From the NCBI GenBank assembly GCA_014860225.1, contig JACZKE010000002.1, positions 1 through 64,000 on the forward strand: a stretch of 64,000 nt of DNA. The letters run 5' to 3'. Below, piece by piece: positions 16,124 through 25,607 of the stretch. The DNA comes from Desulfuromonadales bacterium. Lineage in GTDB: Bacteria; Desulfobacterota; Desulfuromonadia; Desulfuromonadales; BM103. Position 1 is the first letter of the stretch, and the number at the start of each line of letters is the position of its first letter. A model generated the notes under the pieces. That model worked only from the letters and a program-made list of their open reading frames with translations. It ran no database searches and was not told the DNA's origin. The position numbers and the translations under genes were made by a program.

Positions 16124-18564
16124 TGGGTCTTTCATCCCTGCTCTTCGGTGATGGAGGGCTGACCAAGGGGCAGCTGGCCCGTGATACGCGGCGTAGCAAT
16201 CTGTCTAACTACCTGCCCTATATCGCCTACGATCCGGCCACCCGAATCTACCTGAACAACGATGATAGCGTTGGACTGCTCTGGGAATGCTCACCGGTTG
16301 TTTTCGCCGGGGAACGGACCATGCGTGCCCTTGATGGCCTCTTTCGAATCGATTTCCCGGCAGGCACCATCCTTCAGTTCATCCTACATGGTGATCCCCA
16401 CGTTGATCCGATTCTGGCTGACTTCAGAAATCTCAAAGGCCGCAAAGGGGAGTTATTTGAGCAAATCTCCTCTGCGCTGACAGATCACTTTCGTGCAGGC
16501 GCGACCGGCCAATGGGAATCGGCAGGGCCACTGCTGAGAAATTTCCGGGTTTTTTTCTCGGTCAAATGGCCCCGGGATAAAAAGGCCAATGTGGCCGACA
16601 TCGCAGGCATGACGGAAGAGGCTTTGGCTGGGGCATCGCTTCACCCTCGTCCCGTGCCACCGACACACCTTCTGGATTGGCTGCGCCGTCTGCTGAACGA
16701 TTCTCCCTCCGGTGATCCTGGTCACTACGACGAAACTGTACCGATCAGGAAACAGGCGATCTTTGCGGAGACAGTGACGACCAAGGCTTTCGATCATGTG
16801 CGTATCGGGGAACGGGAATGGCGCTGCCTGACGCCCAAAGGATATCCCCCAGAGGTAAATCCACTGCAAACAAACCAGCTCTTCGGTGGAATCGAAGGTG
16901 GCGCGTCCGATGCCGACCAGCTCCCCGGGCCATTTCTTTATTGCCTGAATATCCTGCTGGAGGACCAGAAAACCAAACTTCACGCCAAGTGCAACATGAT
17001 CCTGATGCAGCAGGGTGTTGGTTCTTTCGCTCCAAGCCTGTCCAGAAAGAAGGAGGAGTATCTCTGGGCTACTGGAGAAATTGACAAGGGGGCCAAATTC
17101 TACAAGATCATTCCGGTGATGTGGGTGTACGACGCTCCTGAGAAAGCCAGAAGGGCTCTGGACCGTGCCAGGCGTCTCTGGGAGGGGCAGGGTTATCTGA
17201 TGCAGGAAGATCGCGGCATCCTACCGGTCATGCTGATCTCCGCTCTGCCGTTTGGGCTCTACGACACCGGCAGGAATATCGATCAACTGGAGCGTGACTA
17301 TATCGTGCCGGCCGGTACCGTTTCGACCATTCTCCCGGTTCAGGGGGATTTCTCAGGCGTTGGCCGACCCCAGATGATTTTCGCTTCGCGCAAAGGGCAG
17401 GTTGCCGGGCTGGATCTGATGGACAAGGAAGCGATCAACCACAATGCCTTTATCGCAGCGTCAAGCGGCTCCGGGAAGAGCTTTTTTATCAACTATCTGG
17501 TCACCAACTATTTTTCGGCCGGGGCAAAGATCCGGATCATCGACATCGGTGGCAGCTACCAGAAAATGACCAAAATGTGCGGAGCCCGTTATCTCGACTT
17601 CACGGACGAGGCGGATATCTGTATCAACCCCTTTACCAAGATCATCGAACCGGAACATGACATCCCGGTGATCGCCCCGATCATCGCCCAGATGGTTTAC
17701 TCGACCACCGAAACACCGCCGACTGAAATCGAGATGACCCTGATTAAAAATGCGGTGCGCTGGGCCTGGGATCAGGAAGGCAATGCGTCCGGCGTGGACA
17801 CGGTGCATCGCTATCTCTCGGAATACAAGGATCATGGAGGGCACAACGGGGAGATCCTCGCGTCTGCGGAAAAGCTGGCGTTCAACATCGATGACTTCAC
17901 CAGTCGCGGGCCCTACGGACGCTTTTTCAATGGTCCCTCAACCTTCGATATCTCCAACGATGATTTCGTGGTGCTGGAACTGGAGCACCTGGAGCCGAAA
18001 AAGGAACTCTTTCGGGTGGTCACGTTGCAGATCATCAACGCCGTCACCAAAGACCTCTATCTTTCGGACCGGAAAACTCCGCGATTCGTCATTTTCGACG
18101 AGGCCTGGAAGTTTCTTGGCAAATCAGGTCATCTTCAGGAAGTCATTGAAGAGGGATATCGCAGAGCCCGTAAATTCAAAGGCTCCTTCAACGTCATCAC
18201 CCAGTCCATTCTCGACCTCAAGCAGTTCGGGCCTGTCGGTGATGTTATCCAGGGGAACAGCGCTTTCAAGTTCTATTTGGAGTCCGGGGACTTCGAGCGG
18301 GCTGCTGCCCAGAAACTGATCAACTACGACCCGTTCTCGATGCAGATGCTCAAGAGTGTCAAGAGCCGAAAACCTCGCTATTCGGAGATTTTCATGGACA
18401 CTCCGTTCGGGATCGGGGTCGGGCGCCTGATGGTTGACCCATTCAGTTACTACGCGTTCACCTCAGACGCGGATGAAATTGCGGAGATCGAGGACCTGGT
18501 GCAGGAGGGATTATCTTATGCCGAAGCTATCAAAGCGATGGTGGACAAATATCGTCGCCGCTAA
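16123..18564 (+). CDS. traC: Type IV secretion ATPase TraC (VirB4-like)
   Basis: 813 residues. Cytoplasmic ATPase powering pilus assembly. Walker A (SSGSGKSFF, about 446-455), Walker B (FVIFDEAWKF, about 655-664) and the C-terminal VirB4 motif (FNVITQSILDL) are all present. N-terminal region is of the TraC/F type. Start ATG overlaps the traV stop by one base. Confidence 0.95.
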   Translation: MGLSSLLFGDGGLTKGQLARDTRRSNLSNYLPYIAYDPATRIYLNNDDSVGLLWECSPVVFAGERTMRALDGLFRIDFPAGTILQFILHGDPHVDPILADFRNLKGRKGELFEQISSALTDHFRAGATGQWESAGPLLRNFRVFFSVKWPRDKKANVADIAGMTEEALAGASLHPRPVPPTHLLDWLRRLLNDSPSGDPGHYDETVPIRKQAIFAETVTTKAFDHVRIGEREWRCLTPKGYPPEVNPLQTNQLFGGIEGGASDADQLPGPFLYCLNILLEDQKTKLHAKCNMILMQQGVGSFAPSLSRKKEEYLWATGEIDKGAKFYKIIPVMWVYDAPEKARRALDRARRLWEGQGYLMQEDRGILPVMLISALPFGLYDTGRNIDQLERDYIVPAGTVSTILPVQGDFSGVGRPQMIFASRKGQVAGLDLMDKEAINHNAFIAASSGSGKSFFINYLVTNYFSAGAKIRIIDIGGSYQKMTKMCGARYLDFTDEADICINPFTKIIEPEHDIPVIAPIIAQMVYSTTETPPTEIEMTLIKNAVRWAWDQEGNASGVDTVHRYLSEYKDHGGHNGEILASAEKLAFNIDDFTSRGPYGRFFNGPSTFDISNDDFVVLELEHLEPKKELFRVVTLQIINAVTKDLYLSDRKTPRFVIFDEAWKFLGKSGHLQEVIEEGYRRARKFKGSFNVITQSILDLKQFGPVGDVIQGNSAFKFYLESGDFERAAAQKLINYDPFSMQMLKSVKSRKPRYSEIFMDTPFGIGVGRLMVDPFSYYAFTSDADEIAEIEDLVQEGLSYAEAIKAMVDKYRRR

Positions 18565-20533
18565 TCTCGCTGCCCTTATCTTGCTCTCAGTTGGTTCGCA
18601 CGGTGCTGCGACGGGGCAAATGGCCACCGGGCAAACAGCGGGACAAGCCGCTGGAGAGACGATCCGTGGGAAGTTTGGCTCCCAGGATGTTTTACGGCAG
18701 AACATCGTCAATCCGATGACCTCCTCCGAGACGCCACTGGAAACGGTTGATGGGAGCACAGCATTCCCCGGGCAGTTGTCCTTCCCCAGTTCCAGAAAGT
18801 TTCTGGAAGTGTTTATGCAACCGGGGCCATCCGGGGATCTTTCGACCGTGATTGTCGGGGAAGATCTCAATTTTGACGGCACGACTGATTATTCTTACCA
18901 GCTTCCCTATCCTGTTTCCGGGGTCTGTGGCAACGGAATCATCTCCTGTGTGCCAGGGACCTGGACAGATTGCCAGCACTATCTCTGGACAGCCGACGCT
19001 ACTGGTCGTGTCAGTATTCAGGGGACCTCTCCGGACAACATGGGGGGCTGCTACTGCATCAACAGCGACTGCGGCAGCAATCTGGTTTGGAGTAATGCGC
19101 AAGTCATCCTGCAGGATCTTGGCGGCGGGGTGGTCGGGTCAATGCAGCAGGCCAATGCGGGATTTACGGTTTCCGATGTGAGGCTCGACAACACGACGAT
19201 CTCCTATTACGGGCAGGATACCTCAAGAACAACTGACGCAAGCGGAGCCCCTTCCGCAGCCTCTCCTGTGCCTCCATCGCAAACAGCTTTCTTGACCAAT
19301 CCCTTGGCCATCCCCGGCCAGGCACAGAGCATGGCAATGGCTCAAGCCAGTGATTCCCAGAGTCTTTACAGCCTGATCAGCGGAATCAACACGAACCAGC
19401 AACAGAATCCCTGCGATGTTCGTCGGCTCATCTCCATGAGCAAACCGGACATCAATGACGTGATCGTTCCCCTGGGAGGGACCGGAGCCGTCCAATACTG
19501 TGGCCCGGATTGCATCGACGTCATCCTCGGGCAGGTCGGCGACAACTACTGGAGCGGGCGGTGTGCCATTTTTGAGAAGGATTTCCGAGTTTATGTCAAA
19601 CAACCCGATCTGATTCAGTCGGCCACGATCGTTCGAGCGAAATGGGACGATTACATGCAGGTCTGGATCGGAGGCACCAAGGTCTGGAGCGGACCAAACA
19701 ACAACTTTCCCCCCGAAACCGCTGGCGCCTGTGAGCTGAGCACTAGCTGGAACCAGAATCCGAATAAGGATGTCACCGGATACTTCCAGAACTACGGTGA
19801 AATTCAGACCAAGATCCGTGTTTCGGTCACTGGAGGCGGGGAAGGGTATGCCTTTGTGCGTATCCGGCTAAAGCCAGACCGCTGCGTTATCGAGTCCAGC
19901 GTGGTGGATGGCTGTGCTGCCCTGTCTTCCCGTTCCGATTGTTCTCTACAAGAGGAAAAAGTGGATAGTGTTCAAACCTACCACAATGCCAACCCGACCA
20001 GCCTGTCACCTTTGCCTTCCTCGAAAACTCTGACCCAGGGCGAATGCACCGAAACGATAACCCAGGATTGGTGGCTCAAAGAACGCATCTATTTGTGTTC
20101 CTCGCCCGTCTATGACTTCTCAGATACCAAGACCCGCTATGGCCAGGTGATTGGATCACTGACGGCGGATAGTTCATCCGCCAGTTATCAGGATATGCAG
20201 CGAAACAATGGGCAGTGGATATCGACATCCGAGACTCTTGGTCTTATGGAGCTCCCCGTCCACGATGAATGCGAAAAAGCCTGTAAGACCAGGCGGTCTA
20301 CTCAGGACACCCAAGCCGTTTTAGCTGGTCATTCAGACCAGTTCAAGACCAGCACGGACAGCTACGACATTCTTTATCACACCTGTGTCAATGATCAGTG
20401 CCCGACTGAACCGGGCGAGGAGATCCTGAAGGATTGCCAGTGCCTCAACGAGTTTGCTGAAGCGGCCACCATCATACAGATGCTTCGGCTGGCCGGGCAG
20501 GACACCATTTGCTCTGACGGGGTGCCGAAATGA
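18518..20533 (+). CDS. Cys-rich secreted protein, probable N-terminal half of a split TraN
   Basis: 671 residues from ATG 18518, behind GGAGGGA and inside the end of traC (47-bp overlap); the longer frame lacks a ribosome site. It has an N-terminal hydrophobic segment and many cysteines over the whole length (for example CGPDCIDV and CEKACKTRR). The next gene, overlapping by ATGA, has the conserved C-terminal part of TraN. In SXT-type elements TraN is one very long protein, so this gene plausibly supplies the N-terminal, recipient-contacting half. TraN stabilises mating pairs at the outer membrane. Domain identity here is inference. Confidence 0.6.
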   Translation: MPKLSKRWWTNIVAANLAALILLSVGSHGAATGQMATGQTAGQAAGETIRGKFGSQDVLRQNIVNPMTSSETPLETVDGSTAFPGQLSFPSSRKFLEVFMQPGPSGDLSTVIVGEDLNFDGTTDYSYQLPYPVSGVCGNGIISCVPGTWTDCQHYLWTADATGRVSIQGTSPDNMGGCYCINSDCGSNLVWSNAQVILQDLGGGVVGSMQQANAGFTVSDVRLDNTTISYYGQDTSRTTDASGAPSAASPVPPSQTAFLTNPLAIPGQAQSMAMAQASDSQSLYSLISGINTNQQQNPCDVRRLISMSKPDINDVIVPLGGTGAVQYCGPDCIDVILGQVGDNYWSGRCAIFEKDFRVYVKQPDLIQSATIVRAKWDDYMQVWIGGTKVWSGPNNNFPPETAGACELSTSWNQNPNKDVTGYFQNYGEIQTKIRVSVTGGGEGYAFVRIRLKPDRCVIESSVVDGCAALSSRSDCSLQEEKVDSVQTYHNANPTSLSPLPSSKTLTQGECTETITQDWWLKERIYLCSSPVYDFSDTKTRYGQVIGSLTADSSSASYQDMQRNNGQWISTSETLGLMELPVHDECEKACKTRRSTQDTQAVLAGHSDQFKTSTDSYDILYHTCVNDQCPTEPGEEILKDCQCLNEFAEAATIIQMLRLAGQDTICSDGVPK

Positions 20534-21981
20534 GAAGAACAGTTGCGCTTCTGGTAATGATTTGTTTTGTCATGGGGATGCCGGTAAATGCTCTGGCCGT
20601 TTTTTCCTGCGGGGCAGACCTCAATGGTGACGGCTTCGCGGACGCAGCCGGGGAAACAGCGGCATGCTATTCCGCTCCATTGTGGGGACAGGATAACTCG
20701 CAGTGGTTCTGTCCGGTTCAAGCCACCGATTGTCAGCGGGATTTCACCCAACCGGTCATCGAGCAGACATGTTCCTTGCCGGGGTTTTCCTATGTCGAGC
20801 TTCGGGATCGTTGCGAATCTCCTGTCTCTTCGGGATGTAGTGGAGCGCAGTATGACCCGACTTTGAATGTCTGCTTCGCCTCGTCATTGGCAACGCCAAC
20901 TTGCCCGACCGGCACCTATGACCAGGCCACGGGCATGTGTGACCAGGAAACCTATTCCTGCCCGTTGGGAGGGTATTCATGCCTTGATACGGGAGGCGCG
21001 GTTCCTCAATGCTCTCCCAACCCCTGCATCGATGTCGCCAACCCAGCAAATGATGTAACGCTGCTCCCGAGCAAAGAACCAATGCTGCAGAACGACGGTC
21101 AGGTGGATGCCAACGGAAACTGTCTTGGTGAGATCTACATATTCAGTGGCAAAGCGACCAAATGCAGACCGGGTGGAATGACCGTCGGTTACGCCAACGA
21201 TTGTTGTGATAGCAGCGATCCTGTTGTGATGGATTCCACCACGGGAAGCAAAATCAACAATGTGGCCTCTGCCATTTCCACAGTCTACGAAATGGCCCAG
21301 GTAGGCTATTACTCCTACCAGATTTCCACCGGGGCGATGGCTGCCGTGGAATACGGGGGTCAGGTCGTCGTCTACAACATGGCGAACGGCACCATTGCCG
21401 CATCCTATGCTTCTGGAACAGCGACGGCCTCTGGAGTCATGGCGGCTCAAGGCACCGCAACCGCTGGTGCCGCGACAACCACTGGGACCGTCACTTCCGG
21501 CTTGTCGTCTTACGCCAGCGCCCTTTTCAACCCAACAACGATCGCCATTGCCATTGTTGTCATGGTGGTGATGAAAGTCATGTTTGGCGACGGTTGTTCT
21601 CCCGAGGACATCGAAACCGCCATGCTGGCCAACTCCGACTATTGTCACTATTTGGGAACGATATGCGAGCGGAAGTGGAAATTCGTCGGTTGTGTGCAAA
21701 GGGCCAAGCGGTTTTGTTGCTTCAACTCGAAGATGGCGAGGATTGTTCAGGAACAGGGGCGTCCTCAGCTTCGAGCTTTTGGCCCCAGTGGTGATTGGGG
21801 TACGGCAGAGAACCCGAACTGTCGAGGATTCACCCCGCAGGAATTTCAGCAACTCGATTTCTCGCGAATCGATCTGACGGAATACTTCGGGGATATTCAA
21901 CAAAACATGTCGCAGAAAATTCAGGATGCTCAATCGACCGTTCAACAGAAGGTCCAAGAGCATTACCAACAGATCAGATGA
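20530..21981 (+). CDS. traN: Mating-pair stabilisation protein TraN, C-terminal type
   Basis: 483 residues with a signal peptide (ending ALA). The first 200 residues are Cys-rich with repeated CPxGTYD-like units; the middle is Ala/Thr/Gly-rich and hydrophobic (about 245-350); the end carries the TraN hallmark ICERKWKFVGCVQRAKRFCCFNS-type segment (near 375-400) and the RGFTPQEFQQLDF motif. The gene begins inside the stop of the preceding Cys-rich gene, so both halves are made together. Confidence 0.82.
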   Translation: MRRTVALLVMICFVMGMPVNALAVFSCGADLNGDGFADAAGETAACYSAPLWGQDNSQWFCPVQATDCQRDFTQPVIEQTCSLPGFSYVELRDRCESPVSSGCSGAQYDPTLNVCFASSLATPTCPTGTYDQATGMCDQETYSCPLGGYSCLDTGGAVPQCSPNPCIDVANPANDVTLLPSKEPMLQNDGQVDANGNCLGEIYIFSGKATKCRPGGMTVGYANDCCDSSDPVVMDSTTGSKINNVASAISTVYEMAQVGYYSYQISTGAMAAVEYGGQVVVYNMANGTIAASYASGTATASGVMAAQGTATAGAATTTGTVTSGLSSYASALFNPTTIAIAIVVMVVMKVMFGDGCSPEDIETAMLANSDYCHYLGTICERKWKFVGCVQRAKRFCCFNSKMARIVQEQGRPQLRAFGPSGDWGTAENPNCRGFTPQEFQQLDFSRIDLTEYFGDIQQNMSQKIQDAQSTVQQKVQEHYQQIR

Positions 21982-22607
21982 GCATGAAGCGGTTGAAAAT
22001 ATCCCTGGTTCTAGTTTTTTGTGCCCTTTCCGCTTGGCCCGTTCAGGCCAAAGTGATTGGTACCTTCGGCAAGGTTTATTCCATCGCCGAACCTGATGCC
22101 TTGGCGGAGATCGAGCAACGCGCCAGATCGATCAATTGGCAGTCTATTCTGGACAAGGAGAAACCGGAGGATTTCAGACCGTCGAACCTGGTTGCGCTGC
22201 CACGAGCCAGCCATGATCGTTCTTTTCTGGTTGATGTGACCTACACCCTTGAATTTGATGTGCCGGATGGACGGGGCGGTGTTCTCTATCCCCGTGGATA
22301 TAGCTTCAATCCACTTGATTACGTGCCCTTCAACCAAACCCTCGTGATTTTGGATGGAGATGATCCCGACCAGTTGGCCTGGCTGCAACACTCCTCGTTT
22401 CTGAATGACTCGAACGCAATGATCCTTTTGACCCGGGGAGCATTTTCAACGGTGGGAGAACGCTTGGGACGGGCCATCTTCTATGCAGACAGGCGCATCC
22501 TGGAGCGGTTCAACCTTGCCGCAGTTCCTTCGATTGTCACCAGAAGAGGTCGCTTGATGGAGGTAAAAGAAATTGAAGTCCCCATTTCTCGCTCTGCTGC
22601 TCAGTAG
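21978..22607 (+). CDS. traW: Conjugative transfer protein TraW
   Basis: 209 residues from ATG 21978, which overlaps the traN stop. Signal peptide (ending VQA), then the TraW pattern: KVIGTFGKVYSIAEPDAL at the mature N-terminus, YPRGYSFNPLDYVPF in the middle and AVPSIVTRRGRLMEV near the end. A periplasmic pilus assembly factor that works with TrbC and TraU. Overlaps traU by 35 bp. Confidence 0.92.
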   Translation: MSMKRLKISLVLVFCALSAWPVQAKVIGTFGKVYSIAEPDALAEIEQRARSINWQSILDKEKPEDFRPSNLVALPRASHDRSFLVDVTYTLEFDVPDGRGGVLYPRGYSFNPLDYVPFNQTLVILDGDDPDQLAWLQHSSFLNDSNAMILLTRGAFSTVGERLGRAIFYADRRILERFNLAAVPSIVTRRGRLMEVKEIEVPISRSAAQ

Positions 22608-23571
22608 CTTCCTCTTTCCCGCGACGACGTGGGGAAAGTGTGATTCGAGACCGATCAATCCGGTCATAGATGTTTGCTGGTCATGCATTTTTCCGATTCA
22701 GTTCGGAGGGAAGCTCACCCTCGGTAACAGCCAGGGACAAGTCCCGGTTGAGAACACTTCGCCCCCGGTCTGCGCCTGTTTCAATGGTGGAAGTCTTACC
22801 ATCGGAGTCACGGCGAGTTTTTACGAGCCGGCCAGAATGATTGAGACAGTCCATGACGCCTATTGCTTCCCATCAATGGGAACGTCCATGAACAACCCGC
22901 AGCCGGGGCTGCTCAATGGGTCTGTAGATGACCAGGACGTCTCAGGGGGGACGCAAGTCTTTCAGCAGGCGCACTATTACATCCTGCCGGTTTTCGCGAT
23001 CATGGATCTGTTCGTCGACTTTCCTTGCCTGGAACAAGAAGGCTTCGATCTGGCCTATATGACCGAAGTCGACCCTCTCTGGAGTAACGATTCACTGGCT
23101 TTCCTGATAAATCCCGAAGCGCTTCTGTTCGCGAATCCAGCATCGCAGCTCTCTTGTATTCCTGACAGTACGGCGGCGAATCTTGGCTATCCGCTAGACT
23201 CGCTTTTCTGGTGCATGGGGAGTTGGGGCAGTGCCTATCCTTTGACGGGAACGATTCCGGAGAGGGATACCACAACCGCCAACGCCGGGCTGGCAGCACG
23301 GATGCTTTTCAAGCTCAGCCGCGAGATGCTGCTTTGGGACACAGCGAGTAACGCCTGTGGGCCAGTTATGGCCCCGATCTGGCGCAAGAGTCATTACCGA
23401 CTGCAAATCGCCCGGCCGGTTAAAGGAAATGACTGTATCCCCATTGGACGCAGCGATCTGCTCTGGGGCAGCGGTAAAAACCCGCCTGGTGGGGCAGGGG
23501 CAAACGCTCCGGATAATTTCCTCTGGATTCTGACTCGCAAGAACAAGTGCTGCATTGGGTACTCGCCATGA
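22573..23571 (+). CDS. traU: Conjugative transfer protein TraU
   Basis: 332 residues from a TTG start preceded by GGAGG at 22559. Signal peptide ending TTWG, then the conserved INPVIDVCWSCIFPI and many paired cysteines. Periplasmic pilus assembly and DNA transfer factor of F-type systems. Most of its cysteines should form disulfides, linking it to the DsbC-like gene upstream. Confidence 0.92.
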   Translation: MKSPFLALLLSSFLFPATTWGKCDSRPINPVIDVCWSCIFPIQFGGKLTLGNSQGQVPVENTSPPVCACFNGGSLTIGVTASFYEPARMIETVHDAYCFPSMGTSMNNPQPGLLNGSVDDQDVSGGTQVFQQAHYYILPVFAIMDLFVDFPCLEQEGFDLAYMTEVDPLWSNDSLAFLINPEALLFANPASQLSCIPDSTAANLGYPLDSLFWCMGSWGSAYPLTGTIPERDTTTANAGLAARMLFKLSREMLLWDTASNACGPVMAPIWRKSHYRLQIARPVKGNDCIPIGRSDLLWGSGKNPPGGAGANAPDNFLWILTRKNKCCIGYSP

Positions 23572-24320
23572 AGAAATTACTGGTTTGTCTGATCCTGGCC
23601 CTAACTCCAGTTCTTGTGAATGCGGCAGGGAAAGAAGAATCCCTGGAGAAGAGTCTTCGACCCCTGATGACTGATGCCGGCAATGTCGAGGTGATACTCC
23701 CTGAAGACAATCCGGAGGCAACTCAAGCCGCAGAGGCATTGTTTCGGCTCTACCAGTCGGATGCCTTCCAGACGAAGATTTTGAAAGAGCGCCATCGGCT
23801 TGCAGAACAATTCTTCGGTGCGAAACAGAAGGGGGTTAAGGACGATAACCCCAAGGCTGACGGAGATGGGAATCCCGCCACGGCCGACAGAATCTATCTG
23901 TTTGTTTCCTCGTCAGTGCCGTTACTCACGCTTAGGAACTACGCAATGGACATGGCAAGACTCAATGACCCTCGGCTTGTTCTAGTGATGCGCGGTTTTG
24001 TTGGAGGGGCGAATCGGATTGGTCCAACAGCCTCGTTTATCGCGGAGGTACTGAAGGCAGATCCAAATTGCGAACTCGGCGCGAACAGAGAATGCGCCAT
24101 GAGAGAGATACCGTTTATCGTCGATCCAACGTTATTCCGAGAAGCCAGGATCGGAAAAGTACCGGCCGTTGGTTTTATCCCTGGCGGTGCTCAGAAGGCA
24201 AGTGAGCCCTTGATCGTCTATGGCGATACAAGTCTTGGCTATGCCCTGGAACGGATGGCTCGGGAGTCCGGCAGCAGGGATTTGGAGCAACTTTCTGAAA
24301 AGCTGAAACCGATTCCGTGA
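23568..24320 (+). CDS. trbC: Type-F pilin assembly protein TrbC
   Basis: 250 residues from the ATG overlapping the traU stop. Signal peptide ending VNA, then a TrbC-type domain: IYLFVSSSVPLLTLRNYA, LVLVMRGFVGG and IPFIVDPTLFREARIGKVPA. A thioredoxin-like fold without an active CxxC. Acts with TraW in pilus assembly. Confidence 0.9.
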   Translation: MKKLLVCLILALTPVLVNAAGKEESLEKSLRPLMTDAGNVEVILPEDNPEATQAAEALFRLYQSDAFQTKILKERHRLAEQFFGAKQKGVKDDNPKADGDGNPATADRIYLFVSSSVPLLTLRNYAMDMARLNDPRLVLVMRGFVGGANRIGPTASFIAEVLKADPNCELGANRECAMREIPFIVDPTLFREARIGKVPAVGFIPGGAQKASEPLIVYGDTSLGYALERMARESGSRDLEQLSEKLKPIP

Positions 24321-24388
24321 GCTTCCCCCTGTCCCCATTCTCAAAGGAGAAGTGGGTGAAAGATTTCTGGAGAATGCAAAATTCCCTC

Positions 24389-24433
24389 TCTGGAAATCGC
24401 TGAAATTAATAAAGGTAGTTATTCCGTCTGGAA
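24389..24433 (+). repeat. 45-bp direct repeat, copy 2
   Basis: Identical over 45 bases to 9756-9800. It lies between trbC and trbI, 28 bp before the TTG of trbI, in the one place where the otherwise overlapped transfer operon opens to a 141-bp gap. It could hold a promoter or regulator site for the second half of the operon, or mark an old insertion join. Confidence 0.85.
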
Positions 24434-24461
24434 TTTCTCGCCACTGTTTTTGGAGGTTTCG

Positions 24462-24836
24462 TTGAGCGAAGAAACAAACTCGTCCCCCATGCAATCGACC
24501 GAAACGTCTTCCGGGCCGGAGACTCCACCTAGCGCCCCCCCTCCAGTTGGGTGGAGCCCGGCCCGGATCTTTTTTTGCGTGGTCTTTGTCTCATTGGTGA
24601 CCTCTTTTGGTTCGGTTTACCTCTATGACCGATTCATCGCCCAAAAAGTCGTGGCGGTTGATCTCCAGGGTTTTCTGGTTGAGCAGAAGGGACTGTACCT
24701 GCGTGGAGATATCGATGACGCCGATCTGAAGCTTCGAATAGACCGTCTGGAGCAATTTGTGGAAACCATTCCGAAACGCTATGCGGTTGTCCTGGGCGAT
24801 GTCGTGGTTCGCAATGTCGAAGTGATTAAGCCGTGA
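24462..24836 (+). CDS. trbI: Type-F conjugative transfer protein TrbI
   Basis: 124 residues from TTG 24462, chosen because GGAGG lies 5 bases before it. A disordered Ser/Pro/Thr-rich cytoplasmic start precedes one membrane helix (about 35-55) and a short periplasmic domain (VAVDLQGFLVEQKG). Fits the small inner-membrane TrbI of F-type systems, which affects pilus outgrowth and retraction. Confidence 0.75.
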   Translation: MSEETNSSPMQSTETSSGPETPPSAPPPVGWSPARIFFCVVFVSLVTSFGSVYLYDRFIAQKVVAVDLQGFLVEQKGLYLRGDIDDADLKLRIDRLEQFVETIPKRYAVVLGDVVVRNVEVIKP

Positions 24837-25333
24837 CGACGCTGAAAAAGCGCACAATCCTGTTGGTCTCCTTGCTGTTGGCTGGCTTTGCAGGATCTTT
24901 CCTGCCCGGCAGAATCAGCGTCACCCTCACGCCGTCTGTCAAGCACCGGGTATGGTGGCTGTCGCAAGACACATCCCATGTCCGTCATGGACAGTACGTC
25001 TTGTTCCATCTTCCCTCTTCCCGTCTGGATGGAATGACGGTTCCCGAAACGGTTGTCACCGGTCAGGATATTCGCGTGATCAAACGGATCGGGTGCGATG
25101 AGGACGAGGAGTTGAAGCGCAAGGGGCGTGATTTTTACTGCGGAGAAGAATACCTCGGTCATGCAAGGGAGCGGTCACAACAGGGTGAGCCACTGACTCC
25201 TTTTCTGTTCTCTGGGAAGATCCCCTCCGGCAAAGCTTTTCTGGTGGGAGACCACCCTGACAGTTTTGATTCCCGATATTTCGGCCTGGTGGAAAAATCG
25301 AACTACCAGGCCTGGGCACGTCCGATTTTTTAG
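24833..25333 (+). CDS. traF: TraF-type S26 signal peptidase
   Basis: 166 residues, GTG start overlapping trbI by GTGA. One N-terminal membrane helix, then the S26 serine/lysine dyad: Ser in LTPSVKHRVWW and Lys in IRVIKRIGC, with the C-terminal box GDHPDSFDSRYFG. TraF/TrhF peptidases mature pilin or other transfer proteins in the periplasm. The symbol follows the P-type TraF and TrhF usage, not F-plasmid TraF. Confidence 0.85.
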   Translation: MTTLKKRTILLVSLLLAGFAGSFLPGRISVTLTPSVKHRVWWLSQDTSHVRHGQYVLFHLPSSRLDGMTVPETVVTGQDIRVIKRIGCDEDEELKRKGRDFYCGEEYLGHARERSQQGEPLTPFLFSGKIPSGKAFLVGDHPDSFDSRYFGLVEKSNYQAWARPIF

Positions 25334-25342
25334 GAGGAACCG

Positions 25343-25597
25343 GTGGACTGGATCAACCAATTGAACCCGCTGACACATATGGGGGCCGGTGAGTACATCG
25401 GATTCTGGCAGAACCTGTTTGCCACGATCTTCCTCGGGCTTTGGAGCCGGGTCTTCGCCGTTCTTTTGTTGGGACTTTCGTTCTGGTTCGGCGTGAGACG
25501 ACGCAATTTCATGATGGGGTTTTGGACATTCATCGCCTCGGGAGGCATTGCCTACGGTGCAGCGATCTTTCGTTTTCTCGGGCTGCTGGCCCGTTAG
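25343..25597 (+). CDS. Small membrane protein of the transfer operon
   Basis: 84 residues, GTG start behind AGGAGG. Two hydrophobic helices (about 24-48 and 56-80) split by a basic loop (GVRRRNF). No family recognised. Its place between the S26 peptidase and traG, with close spacing on both sides, argues for a role in transfer or surface exclusion. Confidence 0.6.
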   Translation: MDWINQLNPLTHMGAGEYIGFWQNLFATIFLGLWSRVFAVLLLGLSFWFGVRRRNFMMGFWTFIASGGIAYGAAIFRFLGLLAR

Positions 25598-25607
25598 GAG
25601 GTGAGCC

